Assembly: GCF_001043025.1 (NCBI RefSeq)
Contig: NZ_JYLD01000002.1
Span: 310,001-374,000 of the forward strand
DNA from: Pseudomonas helleri
GTDB taxonomy: Bacteria; Pseudomonadota; Gammaproteobacteria; Pseudomonadales; Pseudomonadaceae
Direction: 5' to 3'
Length of the DNA: 64,000 nt
In this document: in pieces, positions 50,576-59,003 of the stretch
Layout: the number at the start of each line of letters is the position of its first letter
Position numbering within the stretch: the first letter of the stretch is position 1
Notes under the pieces: generated by a model
What the model was told of the DNA's origin: nothing
The model's database searches: none
The model's input: only the letters and a program-made list of their open reading frames with translations
Translations under genes and position numbers: made by a program

Positions 50576-50590
50576 ACGTAGTCACTACGT
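50576..50590. promoter_or_regulatory. Palindrome in the katB leader
   Basis: ACGTAGTCACTACGT, a perfect 7-1-7 inverted repeat, 25 bases before the katB ATG. It may be an operator or an mRNA hairpin. The rest of the 268-base katB/mscL gap shows no clear motif. Confidence 0.35.
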
Positions 50591-50819
50591 TGCGCAAAGG
50601 TTAGAGGCGCGGGTGGGGTTCTCTAAATTGAAAGGTCTGAACCGCCCCATTAAGAAAAAAGGCTGGCTTGAAGACGCTAAAGGCGTTAAGCGCTGAAACG
50701 TTTAAACTTATACGCCGCTTGCGGGTCAACCCATGAGATTGCAAGTGGCCTGGCAGGCGAGATGCGCAAGGCTGATTTACACTGCATCTACCAACCTCAT
50801 CTGTAACAAGGAATAACCA

Positions 50820-51233
50820 ATGAGCGTCTTAAGTGAGTTCAAGGCCTTCGCGGTCAAAGGGAACGTGGTCGATATGGCCGTGGGCATCATCATCGGCGCT
50901 GCGTTCGGCAAAATCGTTTCATCCTTCGTCGGCGATGTGGTCATGCCGCCTTTGGGGCTGTTGATTGGCGGCGTGGACTTCTCGGACCTGGCCATTACGC
51001 TCAAAGCGGCGGCCGGTGACGCCCCTGCGGTGGTATTGGCTTATGGCAAGTTCATTCAGACCGTCATCGACTTTGTGATTGTGGCGTTTGCCATCTTTTT
51101 GGGTGTTAAGGCGATCAACCGCCTGCGCCGTCAAGAAGAAGTCGCCCCAAGCACCCCGCCACTGCCTTCTAAAGAAGAAGAACTGCTGGGTGAGATCCGC
51201 GACCTGCTCAAAGAACAAAAGAACCGGCCATAG
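50820..51233 (+). CDS. mscL: Large-conductance mechanosensitive channel MscL
   Basis: A 137-residue two-helix channel that opens on hypo-osmotic shock. The N-terminus [57 protein letters not shown] is diagnostic. The second helix is [25 protein letters not shown], followed by the charged C-terminal bundle ([17 protein letters not shown]). AAGGA lies upstream of the ATG. It sits between katB and fpr as in P. aeruginosa. Confidence 0.97.
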   Translation: MSVLSEFKAFAVKGNVVDMAVGIIIGAAFGKIVSSFVGDVVMPPLGLLIGGVDFSDLAITLKAAAGDAPAVVLAYGKFIQTVIDFVIVAFAIFLGVKAINRLRRQEEVAPSTPPLPSKEEELLGEIRDLLKEQKNRP

Positions 51234-51245
51234 AGGCCCGGGCTT

Positions 51246-51275
51246 AAACAACGGCGCTTAGAGGCGCCGTTGTTT
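51246..51275. terminator. Bidirectional terminator between mscL and fpr
   Basis: AAACAACGGCGC and GCGCCGTTGTTT form a 12-bp stem with a 6-base loop between two convergent genes; short T runs on both sides. Confidence 0.8.
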
Positions 51276-51298
51276 ATTAAAGACCTTGTTTAGTTGAC

Positions 51299-52075
51299 CT
51301 ACCAATAGTTCTCTACCGCAACTTGCCCGGGACGACGCGAAAGGCTTAGTTGCAGATTGCGTGCTTTCAACAAGTTGCGCGTATCATCAATCATTTGTGG
51401 ATTACCGCACAACATGACCCGCGAGTGCTCGGGTGTTAGTTCAATGCCCGCCGCACGCTCAAGCTCACCGTTTTCAATCAGCGTTGTTATACGCCCGTTT
51501 AACGCACCCGCCGTTTGTTCACGGGTCACTATCGGTATATAGGTCAGTTTGTGTGCGTATTCGACGAGATAATCACGCTTTCCCAGTTCAGCGATTAAAT
51601 CCTGATACGCCAGTTCACGTGCTTCCCGCGCGCTGTAAACCAATACGATGCGTTCAAATTTTTCCCATACTTCAAAGTCTTGCAGGATCGAGATGAACGG
51701 TGCGATGCCGGTTCCTGTTGCCAACAACCACAGGTCCCGCCCGTCGACAAAACGGTCCAGAGTCAGGTAACCAAAGGCCTGGCGCTCTACCAGCAAGGTA
51801 TCGCCCACCTGTAAGCGGCTCAGCTCACTGGTGAACTCCCCCCCCGGCACCACGATTGAAAAGAAATCCAAAAACTCGTCATACGGGGAAGACACCATGG
51901 AATAGGCGCGCCACACCGTACTGCCGTCGGCCTTGGTCACGCCCAGCCTTGCAAACTGCCCTGCGCGAAAGCGAAACCCTTGGTCGCGGGTGGTGCGCAA
52001 GGTAAACAGGTTGGGGGTCAGGGGTTTAACATCGAGCAGCGTCTGGCGGGTGAATTTTTCTGCGCTGGCGGTCAT
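51299..52075 (-). CDS. fpr: Ferredoxin/flavodoxin-NADP+ reductase Fpr
   Basis: A 258-residue FAD enzyme that exchanges electrons between NADPH and ferredoxin or flavodoxin. FAD-binding WRAYSMVSSPYDE, NADP-binding LWLLATGTGIAPFISI and the C-terminal VENYW are all present. The ATG at 52075 is chosen because GGAG lies six bases upstream. It occupies the PA4615 position. In Pseudomonas fpr is induced by oxidative stress, in keeping with its katB neighbour. Confidence 0.93.
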   Translation of the reverse strand: MTASAEKFTRQTLLDVKPLTPNLFTLRTTRDQGFRFRAGQFARLGVTKADGSTVWRAYSMVSSPYDEFLDFFSIVVPGGEFTSELSRLQVGDTLLVERQAFGYLTLDRFVDGRDLWLLATGTGIAPFISILQDFEVWEKFERIVLVYSAREARELAYQDLIAELGKRDYLVEYAHKLTYIPIVTREQTAGALNGRITTLIENGELERAAGIELTPEHSRVMLCGNPQMIDDTRNLLKARNLQLSLSRRPGQVAVENYW

Positions 52076-52449
52076 GGTGCGCTCCATTGGGCTGATGGCC
52101 CTAGTGTCGCGCAAACACGCAGGGAGGAACACCGACGGTTTGTGATGGCTTTGAATTCATAGGAGAAACAGGGAGGGCTTCGCACTCGTACAGAAATGTG
52201 TAACGAGTTGTTAATTATGTTTAGCGCCATCAACTTTAAACATTGCTTTCAACACTAAGCCTCAACCAAAAAATGGCGCCAAAAAAACAAATCGATAACA
52301 AGCGTGAAAAAAACGTTAAATCCTCAGAGACTTAAAACACTAGAGCAATTACTCTTAAAACAGATCGAGAAAATTCCTACATATTCTTGAGAATTATGAA
52401 CTACTATTAAATTCCACATTGGATCCACCTTCTGGGAGCCCCACGCATT
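52076..52449. other. AT-rich intergenic region between fpr and luxR-type gene
   Basis: 374 bases without a gene. From about 52190 it is much richer in A and T than the surroundings. It contains a palindrome ATTCTTGAGAAT (52383-52394) 55 bases before the regulator gene and a weaker AGAG...CTCT repeat near 52342. No classical lux box is seen. Confidence 0.5.
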
Positions 52450-53163
52450 ATGGGCACTGCCAATCGTTTTTATACAAAACAAGAACTTACCCAAAAGGGT
52501 GAATCCACTTTACTCACTTATGCACGCAATCGAATTGAACTATGCGGATTTGATAGCTTTTTGTTCAGAATGGCCCCACAACAAAGAAGCCTTCAAATAG
52601 ATAGAAAAATACTGACTAATCACCCAACCGAATTTATAGATACTTTTGACGCGTGCTGTATTACCCATAAAAACCCAATTGAAAACCATTTCAAAAAGTC
52701 CATTGATCCACTGGTATGGGACCAGCAGTTATTCAGTGAAACACCTGAACTCAAGGACGTATCGCAGTCATATGGGCTCAATTATGGTTGGTCGCTGTCG
52801 GCTCACGACGCCAAAGGGACGGTGAGCATCCTGAGCCTGACCCGACGGCACTCGCCTGTTTCAACCCAGGAGTTCGATGAAAAAGTGGGCGACTTGCTAT
52901 GGCTATGCCACCAGTTGCACACCGCGATGTACGAAAAATTCTTTCTGAACATGCGCCTAAATGATCCCGGCAATCATCTGTCTACGCGTGAGTCAGAGAT
53001 CCTGAAATGGACCGCCCAAGGCAAAACGGCGTCTGACATTGCCATGATCCTGAATCTGACGCCGCGAACCGTAAATTTTCACATCAGCAGCGCGATGCGA
53101 AAAATGGGCGCCACCAACAAGACGTCTGCCGTGGTGATCGCGGCCAAATGCGGTCTTCTTTGA
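52450..53163 (+). CDS. LuxR-type solo transcriptional regulator
   Basis: A 237-residue protein with an N-terminal autoinducer-binding-like domain and a C-terminal GerE/LuxR HTH (LSTRESEILKWTAQGKTASDIAMILNLTPRTVNFHISSAMRKMGATNKTSAV). Mapping the pocket against TraR numbering gives Phe at 57 and 61 and Asn at 70, where AHL receptors have Trp, Tyr and Asp; Pro71 and Trp85 are kept. No luxI gene is nearby. The 5' half is AT-rich and the 3' half normal. It may sense a non-AHL signal or none. Confidence 0.85.
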   Translation: MGTANRFYTKQELTQKGESTLLTYARNRIELCGFDSFLFRMAPQQRSLQIDRKILTNHPTEFIDTFDACCITHKNPIENHFKKSIDPLVWDQQLFSETPELKDVSQSYGLNYGWSLSAHDAKGTVSILSLTRRHSPVSTQEFDEKVGDLLWLCHQLHTAMYEKFFLNMRLNDPGNHLSTRESEILKWTAQGKTASDIAMILNLTPRTVNFHISSAMRKMGATNKTSAVVIAAKCGLL

Positions 53164-53328
53164 TGCACCGTCACACCTGAGCAACCGGCACCCCGACCAA
53201 AAGCGTCGGGCAATCTCCGGTAAAAAAACGTAAAATCGCCAGCACCTGAAAATGCCACGGCCTCCATGGCTGCTTGAATGCCTTTGAGCTCAATTCAAGC
53301 CGTTGTCGATGCCCCAGAGTTTGTATAG

Positions 53329-54453
53329 ATGCCTGCGCTCGAAAGTCCTTTCGCCCAACTCCACTTGATCCGTCAGCCTGAACAACAGAATGAGCCACTT
53401 CAGGCCTTCGATGCTGCGGATGAGTATTTGCTCAACCACGTGGCCGAATTGGCGATGCCGGCCAACAGCCGGATATTGGTGCTCAACGACAGTTTTGGGG
53501 CCTTGGCCGTCAGCCTGGTCAGTACGATGCACGTCACCAGCAGCAGTGACTCGTTCCTGGCCATTCAAGGCCTGGAAAAGAATCTGGTGCGCAACGGCCA
53601 TGCATTTGATGCGGCTTCGATTATTCCCGCCAGCCAGCCACTGGCAGGCCCATTCGACTGCGTACTGGTGCGGGTGCCAAAAACCCTGGCGTTGCTGGAA
53701 GAGCAACTGATTCGCCTGCAAGGGCAATTGGCTCCGGGCGCACAGGTGATTGCCGGTGCGATGATCAAACACTTGCCACGTGCGGCAGGGGATCTGCTGG
53801 AGCGCTATATCGGCCCGGTGCAAGCCTCGCTGGCGGTCAAAAAAGCCCGCTTGCTGGTGGCGACGGCACAGGGCCTTGGGCCGTTTACCTCGCCCTACCC
53901 TTCACGTTACGCGCTGGACAAGCCTGCTATCGAGCTGCTCAACCACGCCAACGTGTTCTGCCGTGAAGGGCTGGATATCGGCACGCGGGCGTTTTTGCCA
54001 CACCTGCCGACCAACCTGGGCTCGGCCCGCGTGGCCGACTTGGGCTGCGGGAATGGTGTACTGGCCATCGCCAGCGCCCTGAACAACCCACAGGCGCACT
54101 ACACGCTGGTCGATGAATCGTTTATGGCGGTGCAATCGGCACAGGAGAACTGGCAGGCCGCGCTGGGCGATCGCGACGTGACGGTACGTGCAGGCGATGG
54201 CCTGGCGGGGCAGGCGCCGAACTCATTGGACGTGGTGTTGTGCAATCCGCCGTTTCACCAGCAACAAGTGGTGGGCGACTTTTTGGCCTGGCGCATGTTC
54301 CAGCAAGCCCGTGAAGCGCTGGTGGTCGGCGGCGCGCTGTACATCGTGGGCAATCGCCACTTGGGCTATCACAGCAAGCTGGCCAAGTTGTTTCGAGGGG
54401 TTGAGCAAGTGGCTGCCACGCCTAAATTCGTCATCCTCAAGGCGCGCAAATAA
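53329..54453 (+). CDS. rlmG: 23S rRNA (guanine-N2) methyltransferase RlmG
   Basis: A 374-residue SAM enzyme that methylates G1835 of 23S rRNA. It has duplicated Rossmann-type domains; the active C-terminal one has the SAM motif VADLGCGNGVLAIASAL and the catalytic NPPF motif (VVLCNPPFHQQQ). The N-terminal half is the degenerate copy. A close relative, RsmC, is the alternative, but the domain order and length fit RlmG. It ends at a REP pair. Confidence 0.9.
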   Translation: MPALESPFAQLHLIRQPEQQNEPLQAFDAADEYLLNHVAELAMPANSRILVLNDSFGALAVSLVSTMHVTSSSDSFLAIQGLEKNLVRNGHAFDAASIIPASQPLAGPFDCVLVRVPKTLALLEEQLIRLQGQLAPGAQVIAGAMIKHLPRAAGDLLERYIGPVQASLAVKKARLLVATAQGLGPFTSPYPSRYALDKPAIELLNHANVFCREGLDIGTRAFLPHLPTNLGSARVADLGCGNGVLAIASALNNPQAHYTLVDESFMAVQSAQENWQAALGDRDVTVRAGDGLAGQAPNSLDVVLCNPPFHQQQVVGDFLAWRMFQQAREALVVGGALYIVGNRHLGYHSKLAKLFRGVEQVAATPKFVILKARK

Positions 54454-54464
54454 CTGTAAAAACC

Positions 54465-54533
54465 CTGTAGGAGCGAGCTTGCCTCGCGATCTTTTAACCA
54501 CTCAAAAGATCGCGAGGCAAGCTCGCTCCTACC
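54465..54533. repeat. REP class A palindromic pair
   Basis: Inverted arms CTGTAGGAGCGAGCTTGCCT and the near-perfect right arm, between convergent rlmG and the cio operon. Confidence 0.92.
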
Positions 54534-54541
54534 GTAGTTGT

Positions 54542-54709
54542 TTAGTGGCTTTTCATGCCCGCTGCGGTCATGAACAGGCGGATCAACATGGCAAATACGG
54601 CCAAGCTGGCCACGCTGGCGGTCCAGATCAACACCAACCAACCAATGCGTTGCCACAGCGGCTTTTTCTCACACGCTTGCACGTCGTTTAAATAATCTTT
54701 GCCAGCCAT
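54542..54709 (-). CDS. DUF2474 small oxidase-associated protein
   Basis: A 55-residue single-span membrane protein (MAGKDYLNDVQACEKKPLWQRIGWLVLIWTASVASLAVFAMLIRLFMTAAGMKSH). The KPLWQRIGWLVLIW block is the DUF2474 signature. It follows cioB by 57 bases. Its place and size resemble CydX-type accessory subunits of bd oxidases, so a role in assembling or stabilising the cyanide-insensitive oxidase is inferred. Confidence 0.85.
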   Translation of the reverse strand: MAGKDYLNDVQACEKKPLWQRIGWLVLIWTASVASLAVFAMLIRLFMTAAGMKSH

Positions 54710-54766
54710 GTTCAGGCACTCCTCTGAGAAAAGGCTGCGCCCGGTGGGGCGCAGCGGCACTTGCAA

Positions 54767-55774
54767 CTAGTGGTAACCGTCTTCGTGGGTGACTTTGCCG
54801 CGGAACACGTAGTAGCTCCAGTAGGTGTAACCCAGGATAAACGGCAGGATGAACAAGGTGCCCACCAGCATAAAGCCCTGGCTTTGTGGCGGTGCAGCGG
54901 CCTCCCAGATCGAAATCGACGGCGGGATGATGTTCGGCCACAAGCTGATGCCCAAACCGCTGTAACCCAGAAAAATCAGCAGCAGGGTCAGCAGGAACGG
55001 CGTGTAGTGGGCATTGCGCGCAATCGCCTTGAACAGCCCGTACATGGTCACCAGCACCAGAATCGGCACCGGCAGGAACCAGAACAGGTTCGGCAAGGTG
55101 AACCAGCGTGCGGCAATGTCTGTGTGCGCCAGCGGCGTCCACAAGCTGACAACGCCCATCACCACCAGCAGGGCAATTGCCAATGGCCGCCCCAGGTTGT
55201 GCATGCGCTCTTGCAGCGGGCCTTCGGTTTTCATGATCAACCAGGTGCAACCGAGCAAGGCGTAGGCCACGATCAAGCCGAGGCCGCAGAACAGGCTGAA
55301 CGGTGACAACCAGTCCAGCCCGCCACCGGCGTATTCACGGTTGACCACCGGTATCCCTTCAATAAAGGCCCCCAGCGCCACGCCCTGAAAGAAAGTGGCG
55401 ATGATCGAACCCCAAATGAACGCTTTGTCCCAGATGTGACGCTTGTCGGCCTTGGCCTTGAAGCGAAACTCAAAGGCCACACCGCGGAAGATCAAGCCGA
55501 CCAGCATCAGGATCAGCGGCAGGTACAGCGCCGACAGCACAACCGAGTAAGCCAGCGGGAAGGCGCCAAACAGCGCCGCACCGCCCAGTACCAGCCAGGT
55601 TTCGTTACCGTCCCAGACGGGGGCAACGGTGTTCATCATCACATCGCGGTCTTTCTCGCCTTTGATGAAGGGGAAGAGGATGCCGATCCCGAGATCGAAG
55701 CCATCCATGACCACGTACATCATGACGCCAAAGATGATGATGATTGCCCAGATAAGTGGCAGATCAATACCCAT
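54767..55774 (-). CDS. cioB: Cytochrome bd-type (cyanide-insensitive) ubiquinol oxidase subunit II
   Basis: A 335-residue CydB/CioB with about eight membrane segments. The conserved N-terminus MGIDLPLIWAIIIIFGVMMYVVMDGFDLGIGILFPF and the NTVAPVWDGNETWLVLGG block are clear. It starts 3 bases after the subunit I stop. It forms the quinol oxidase with subunit I in the inner membrane. Confidence 0.93.
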   Translation of the reverse strand: MGIDLPLIWAIIIIFGVMMYVVMDGFDLGIGILFPFIKGEKDRDVMMNTVAPVWDGNETWLVLGGAALFGAFPLAYSVVLSALYLPLILMLVGLIFRGVAFEFRFKAKADKRHIWDKAFIWGSIIATFFQGVALGAFIEGIPVVNREYAGGGLDWLSPFSLFCGLGLIVAYALLGCTWLIMKTEGPLQERMHNLGRPLAIALLVVMGVVSLWTPLAHTDIAARWFTLPNLFWFLPVPILVLVTMYGLFKAIARNAHYTPFLLTLLLIFLGYSGLGISLWPNIIPPSISIWEAAAPPQSQGFMLVGTLFILPFILGYTYWSYYVFRGKVTHEDGYH

Positions 55775-55777
55775 GAC

Positions 55778-57217
55778 TCAGTTCCCCTTCTTCAGGCTGT
55801 CGCTGTAACCTTCTTCGGTGCCTTCAACGGCAGCCGACAAAGGACGGGCAGGCGTGCGTTGCTGACCTGGGCCACCTGAAGGCTGACCATCACCCTCGTG
55901 GGCAATCGGGCCTTTACGCACCAGACGCATCATGTAGCCAATACCGACGCCGAACAGCGAGAAGTACACCAGCACAAACATGATCAGGGTGATGCTCATT
56001 TGCGTCACGCTGTGGTTGGACGACGCATCGGCGGTGCGCATCAACCCGTAGACCACCCACGGCTGACGGCCGACTTCGGTGGTGAACCAACCTGCCAGGA
56101 TGGCGATCAGACCCGACGGCCCCATCCACAGCACCAGCTTCAAGAACCAGCGGTTTTCATACAGCGTGCCGCGTTTGCGCAGCCACACGCTCCACAGGCC
56201 GATGACGATCATCAGCATGCCCAGCGCCACCATGATGCGGAACGTGAAGAACACGATGGTGGAGTTAGGACGGTCCGCCGCCGGGTAGTCCTTCATCGCC
56301 GGGATCTGTTTGTCCAGGCTGTGGGTCAGGATCAAACTGCCCAGGTACGGCACTTCGATCTTGTAGTCGGTGGTTTCGGTTTTCATGTTCGGGATGCCGA
56401 ACAGGATCAACGGGGTAGGCTCACCGGGCTTGTTTTCCCAGTGCCCTTCGATCGCAGCGATTTTTACCGGCTGATATTTCAGCGTGTTCAACCCGTGGGC
56501 ATCACCGATAAACGCCTGAATGGGGGCAACCACCAGGGCCATCCACATCGCCATCGAGAACATGCGGCGAATGGCCGGCGTATTACGCCCACGCAACAGA
56601 TGCCAGGCAGCCGAAGCGCCGACAAAGAAGGCGGTGGCCACAAAGGCGGCCGTGGCCATGTGCGCCAGGCGGTAAGGGAACGACGGGTTGAAGATCACCG
56701 CCAGCCAATCCACCGGGATCACCCGGCCATCAATGATTTCGAAACCCTGCGGGGTTTGCATCCAGCTGTTGGAGGCCAGGATCCAGAAGGTCGAAATCAG
56801 CGTGCCGACCGCCACCATGATGGTGGAGAAGAAGTGCATGCCGCGACCCACGCGGTTCCAGCCAAACAGCATGACGCCCAGAAAACCGGCCTCAAGGAAG
56901 AAGGCGGTGAGCACTTCATAGGTCAGCAAAGGCCCGGTGACAGCCCCTGCGAAGTCCGAGAACCGCGACCAGTTGGTCCCGAACTGGTACGCCATGACCA
57001 GGCCAGACACTACGCCCATGCCAAAGTTGACTGCAAAAATCTTCGACCAAAAGTGGTACAGGTCGCGGTACGTATCGTCACGGGTTTTCAGCCACATGCC
57101 TTCGAGCACCATGAGATAACTGGCGAGACCGATGGTGATGGCGGGAAATAGAATGTGGAACGATACGGTGAACGCGAACTGAATTCGGGCGAGATCGAGA
57201 GCCTCCAAACCGAACAT
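55778..57217 (-). CDS. cioA: Cytochrome bd-type (cyanide-insensitive) ubiquinol oxidase subunit I
   Basis: A 479-residue CydA/CioA. Haem ligand His21 lies in FTVSFHILFPAITIG, another ligand region is FPYRLAHMATAAF and the third FFTFRIMVALGM. GRQPWVVYG marks the CydA family. The Q-loop region is short, as in the CIO subgroup. The ATG at 57217 has AGGAAG upstream; the longer open frame is not CioA. Transfers electrons from ubiquinol to oxygen and tolerates cyanide in known Pseudomonas homologues. Confidence 0.92.
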   Translation of the reverse strand: MFGLEALDLARIQFAFTVSFHILFPAITIGLASYLMVLEGMWLKTRDDTYRDLYHFWSKIFAVNFGMGVVSGLVMAYQFGTNWSRFSDFAGAVTGPLLTYEVLTAFFLEAGFLGVMLFGWNRVGRGMHFFSTIMVAVGTLISTFWILASNSWMQTPQGFEIIDGRVIPVDWLAVIFNPSFPYRLAHMATAAFVATAFFVGASAAWHLLRGRNTPAIRRMFSMAMWMALVVAPIQAFIGDAHGLNTLKYQPVKIAAIEGHWENKPGEPTPLILFGIPNMKTETTDYKIEVPYLGSLILTHSLDKQIPAMKDYPAADRPNSTIVFFTFRIMVALGMLMIVIGLWSVWLRKRGTLYENRWFLKLVLWMGPSGLIAILAGWFTTEVGRQPWVVYGLMRTADASSNHSVTQMSITLIMFVLVYFSLFGVGIGYMMRLVRKGPIAHEGDGQPSGGPGQQRTPARPLSAAVEGTEEGYSDSLKKGN

Positions 57218-57377
57218 AAGTCTTCCTCTATCAGGTATCAGGTTGTCAGGGCACCGACAGGACGCCGGTGTCCAACAGCCCCACGAGCAATGGCCTTTGC
57301 GAATCTGCGCTCGCACTGCTGGCCACCACGCAAGGGAATCAGGCCGTCTGGCCACTCCAGTAAAACCCTTGCGGGCT

Positions 57378-57391
57378 TTGACCTGGATCAA
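57378..57391. promoter_or_regulatory. Anr/FNR-type box upstream of cioAB
   Basis: TTGACCTGGATCAA matches the consensus TTGAT-N4-ATCAA at 9 of 10 positions. It lies 160 bases upstream of the cioA start, within the 403-base gap between cioA and the MFS gene. A GTGCG...CGCAC hairpin followed by GCGATTTTT at 57490-57517 is the only other clear structure in that gap. Confidence 0.65.
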
Positions 57392-57620
57392 ACATTGCTG
57401 AAAGAGTAGTCCATTCTTGGCGTGTGGCTAATGTGGCTGGTTGTCGCGTGACAGGTTGTCCCAGGCCCTGAAATAGACAGTTGCAGGAAGTGCGTGTAAT
57501 AGCCGCACGCGATTTTTCGCACGACCGTTGGGCGGTTTTCTCAATGCATCAGCGCGAGTCATTATTTGTTACAGAAAAATGATAATCTCGACGTCCCCTG
57601 CCCTTTGCCACGACCCTTCA

Positions 57621-58838
57621 ATGACCAGCCAGCCGCTTCTGTTACGTCATCATCGGCCTTTTGTGGCCTTTTGGTTTGCCCGCATCTTCACCGCCAGCGC
57701 CTTCCAGATGCTGACGGTGGCCATTGGCTGGAACCTCTACCAGTTGACCGGCAACGTGATGGACCTGGGCTGGGTGGGGCTGATCGAGTTCGCGCCTCGC
57801 GTGCTGTTTATGTTGCACACCGGGCATGTGGCCGACCGCTATGACCGCCGCCGGGTGGCCGCGCTGTGCCAGTCGCTGCAAGCGATGATTGCCCTGACCC
57901 TGGCGATCAGCAGCCTGAGCGGCAGCATCACCCGTGAAATGATCTTTATCCTGGCGTTTTTACTCGGCGCCGCCCGCTCATTTGAACTGCCCACCACCCA
58001 GGCTTTGCTGCCCTCCATTGTGCCTGTGGCGTTGTTCCCCCGCGCCGTGGCCGCAGCGCAGGCCGCCCAGCAGTCGGCGACCATCGTGGCCCCGGCGTTT
58101 GGTGGCTTGCTCTATGCGTTCGGCAGCGTGTGGGTGTATGGCCCCAGCGTGGTGCTGTACCTGATTGCCGCACTGTTAATGAGCAACCTGCCGGCCCGCC
58201 AGGTGGCGCTAAACAAAGGCAAGGCGACGATGGACTCGCTGCTGGCCGGGATTCGCTTTATCCGTAGCCGCCCGGACATCCTCGGGGCCATCTCGCTGGA
58301 CCTGTTCGCCGTGTTGCTGGGCGGTGCGACTGCGCTGTTGCCGGTGTTTGCCAAAGACATTCTGCTGACAGGCCCGTGGGGCCTGGGCATGCTGCGTTCG
58401 GCCCCGGCGGTGGGCGCGTTGTTAATGTCATTGTGGCTGGCGCGCTTCCCGTTTGAGCGCAAGGTAGGGCGCACGATGTTCACCGCCGTGGGGGTATTCG
58501 GGGTTGCGACCATCGCTTTCGGGCTGTCGACCTCGTTCTGGTTCTCGATGGCGGTGCTGGTGGTACTGGGCGCGGCCGACATGATCAGCATGGTTATCCG
58601 TGCCTCGTTTGTGCAACTGGAAACCCCGGATGAAATGCGTGGCCGGGTCAGCGCGGTCAACGGCCTGTTTATTGGCGCGTCCAACCAGCTTGGCGAGTTT
58701 GAGTCCGGCGCCACCGCCCACTGGCTGGGCACCGTGCCGGCCGTGGTGCTGGGCGGCGTGGGCACGCTGTTTATCGCCGGGCTGTGGATAAAACTGTTCC
58801 CGGGCTTGGCCAAGCGTGACCGGTTGGTTGAGGATTAA
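57621..58838 (+). CDS. MFS transporter (EntS/MFS_3-like exporter)
   Basis: A 405-residue major facilitator protein with about 12 membrane segments. The A-like motif is GHVADRYDRRRV, with RSFELPTTQALLPSIVP and LETPDEMRGRVSAVNGLF typical of the EntS/MFS_3 group. The ATG at 57621 is chosen; an alternative at 57579 adds a short non-conserved stretch. A partial Fur-like ATGATAAT lies just upstream (57580-57587). Substrate unknown; siderophore export is only one possibility. Confidence 0.82.
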   Translation: MTSQPLLLRHHRPFVAFWFARIFTASAFQMLTVAIGWNLYQLTGNVMDLGWVGLIEFAPRVLFMLHTGHVADRYDRRRVAALCQSLQAMIALTLAISSLSGSITREMIFILAFLLGAARSFELPTTQALLPSIVPVALFPRAVAAAQAAQQSATIVAPAFGGLLYAFGSVWVYGPSVVLYLIAALLMSNLPARQVALNKGKATMDSLLAGIRFIRSRPDILGAISLDLFAVLLGGATALLPVFAKDILLTGPWGLGMLRSAPAVGALLMSLWLARFPFERKVGRTMFTAVGVFGVATIAFGLSTSFWFSMAVLVVLGAADMISMVIRASFVQLETPDEMRGRVSAVNGLFIGASNQLGEFESGATAHWLGTVPAVVLGGVGTLFIAGLWIKLFPGLAKRDRLVED

Positions 58839-58862
58839 AGCGGATACACCGCAAAACCAGTG

Positions 58863-58993
58863 CGTAGCAGTTGACGAGCTCCGCGAGGCTACGTCCGATT
58901 GCGAAGCGATCGTAAGCGCTAACAACCCAAGCGCCTGACTTTACGGCGGCTATGCCTGCGGACGTAGCCTCGTACTACTCGTCAACTGCTACG
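58863..58993. repeat. REP class B inverted pair
   Basis: CGTAGCAGTTGACGAG starts the left unit; the right unit ends CTCGTCAACTGCTACGG. The units also share GAGGCTACGTCCG/CGGACGTAGCCTC. Together they could form a large cruciform between two convergent genes. Confidence 0.85.
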
Positions 58994-59003
58994 GGGGCTT
59001 GGG

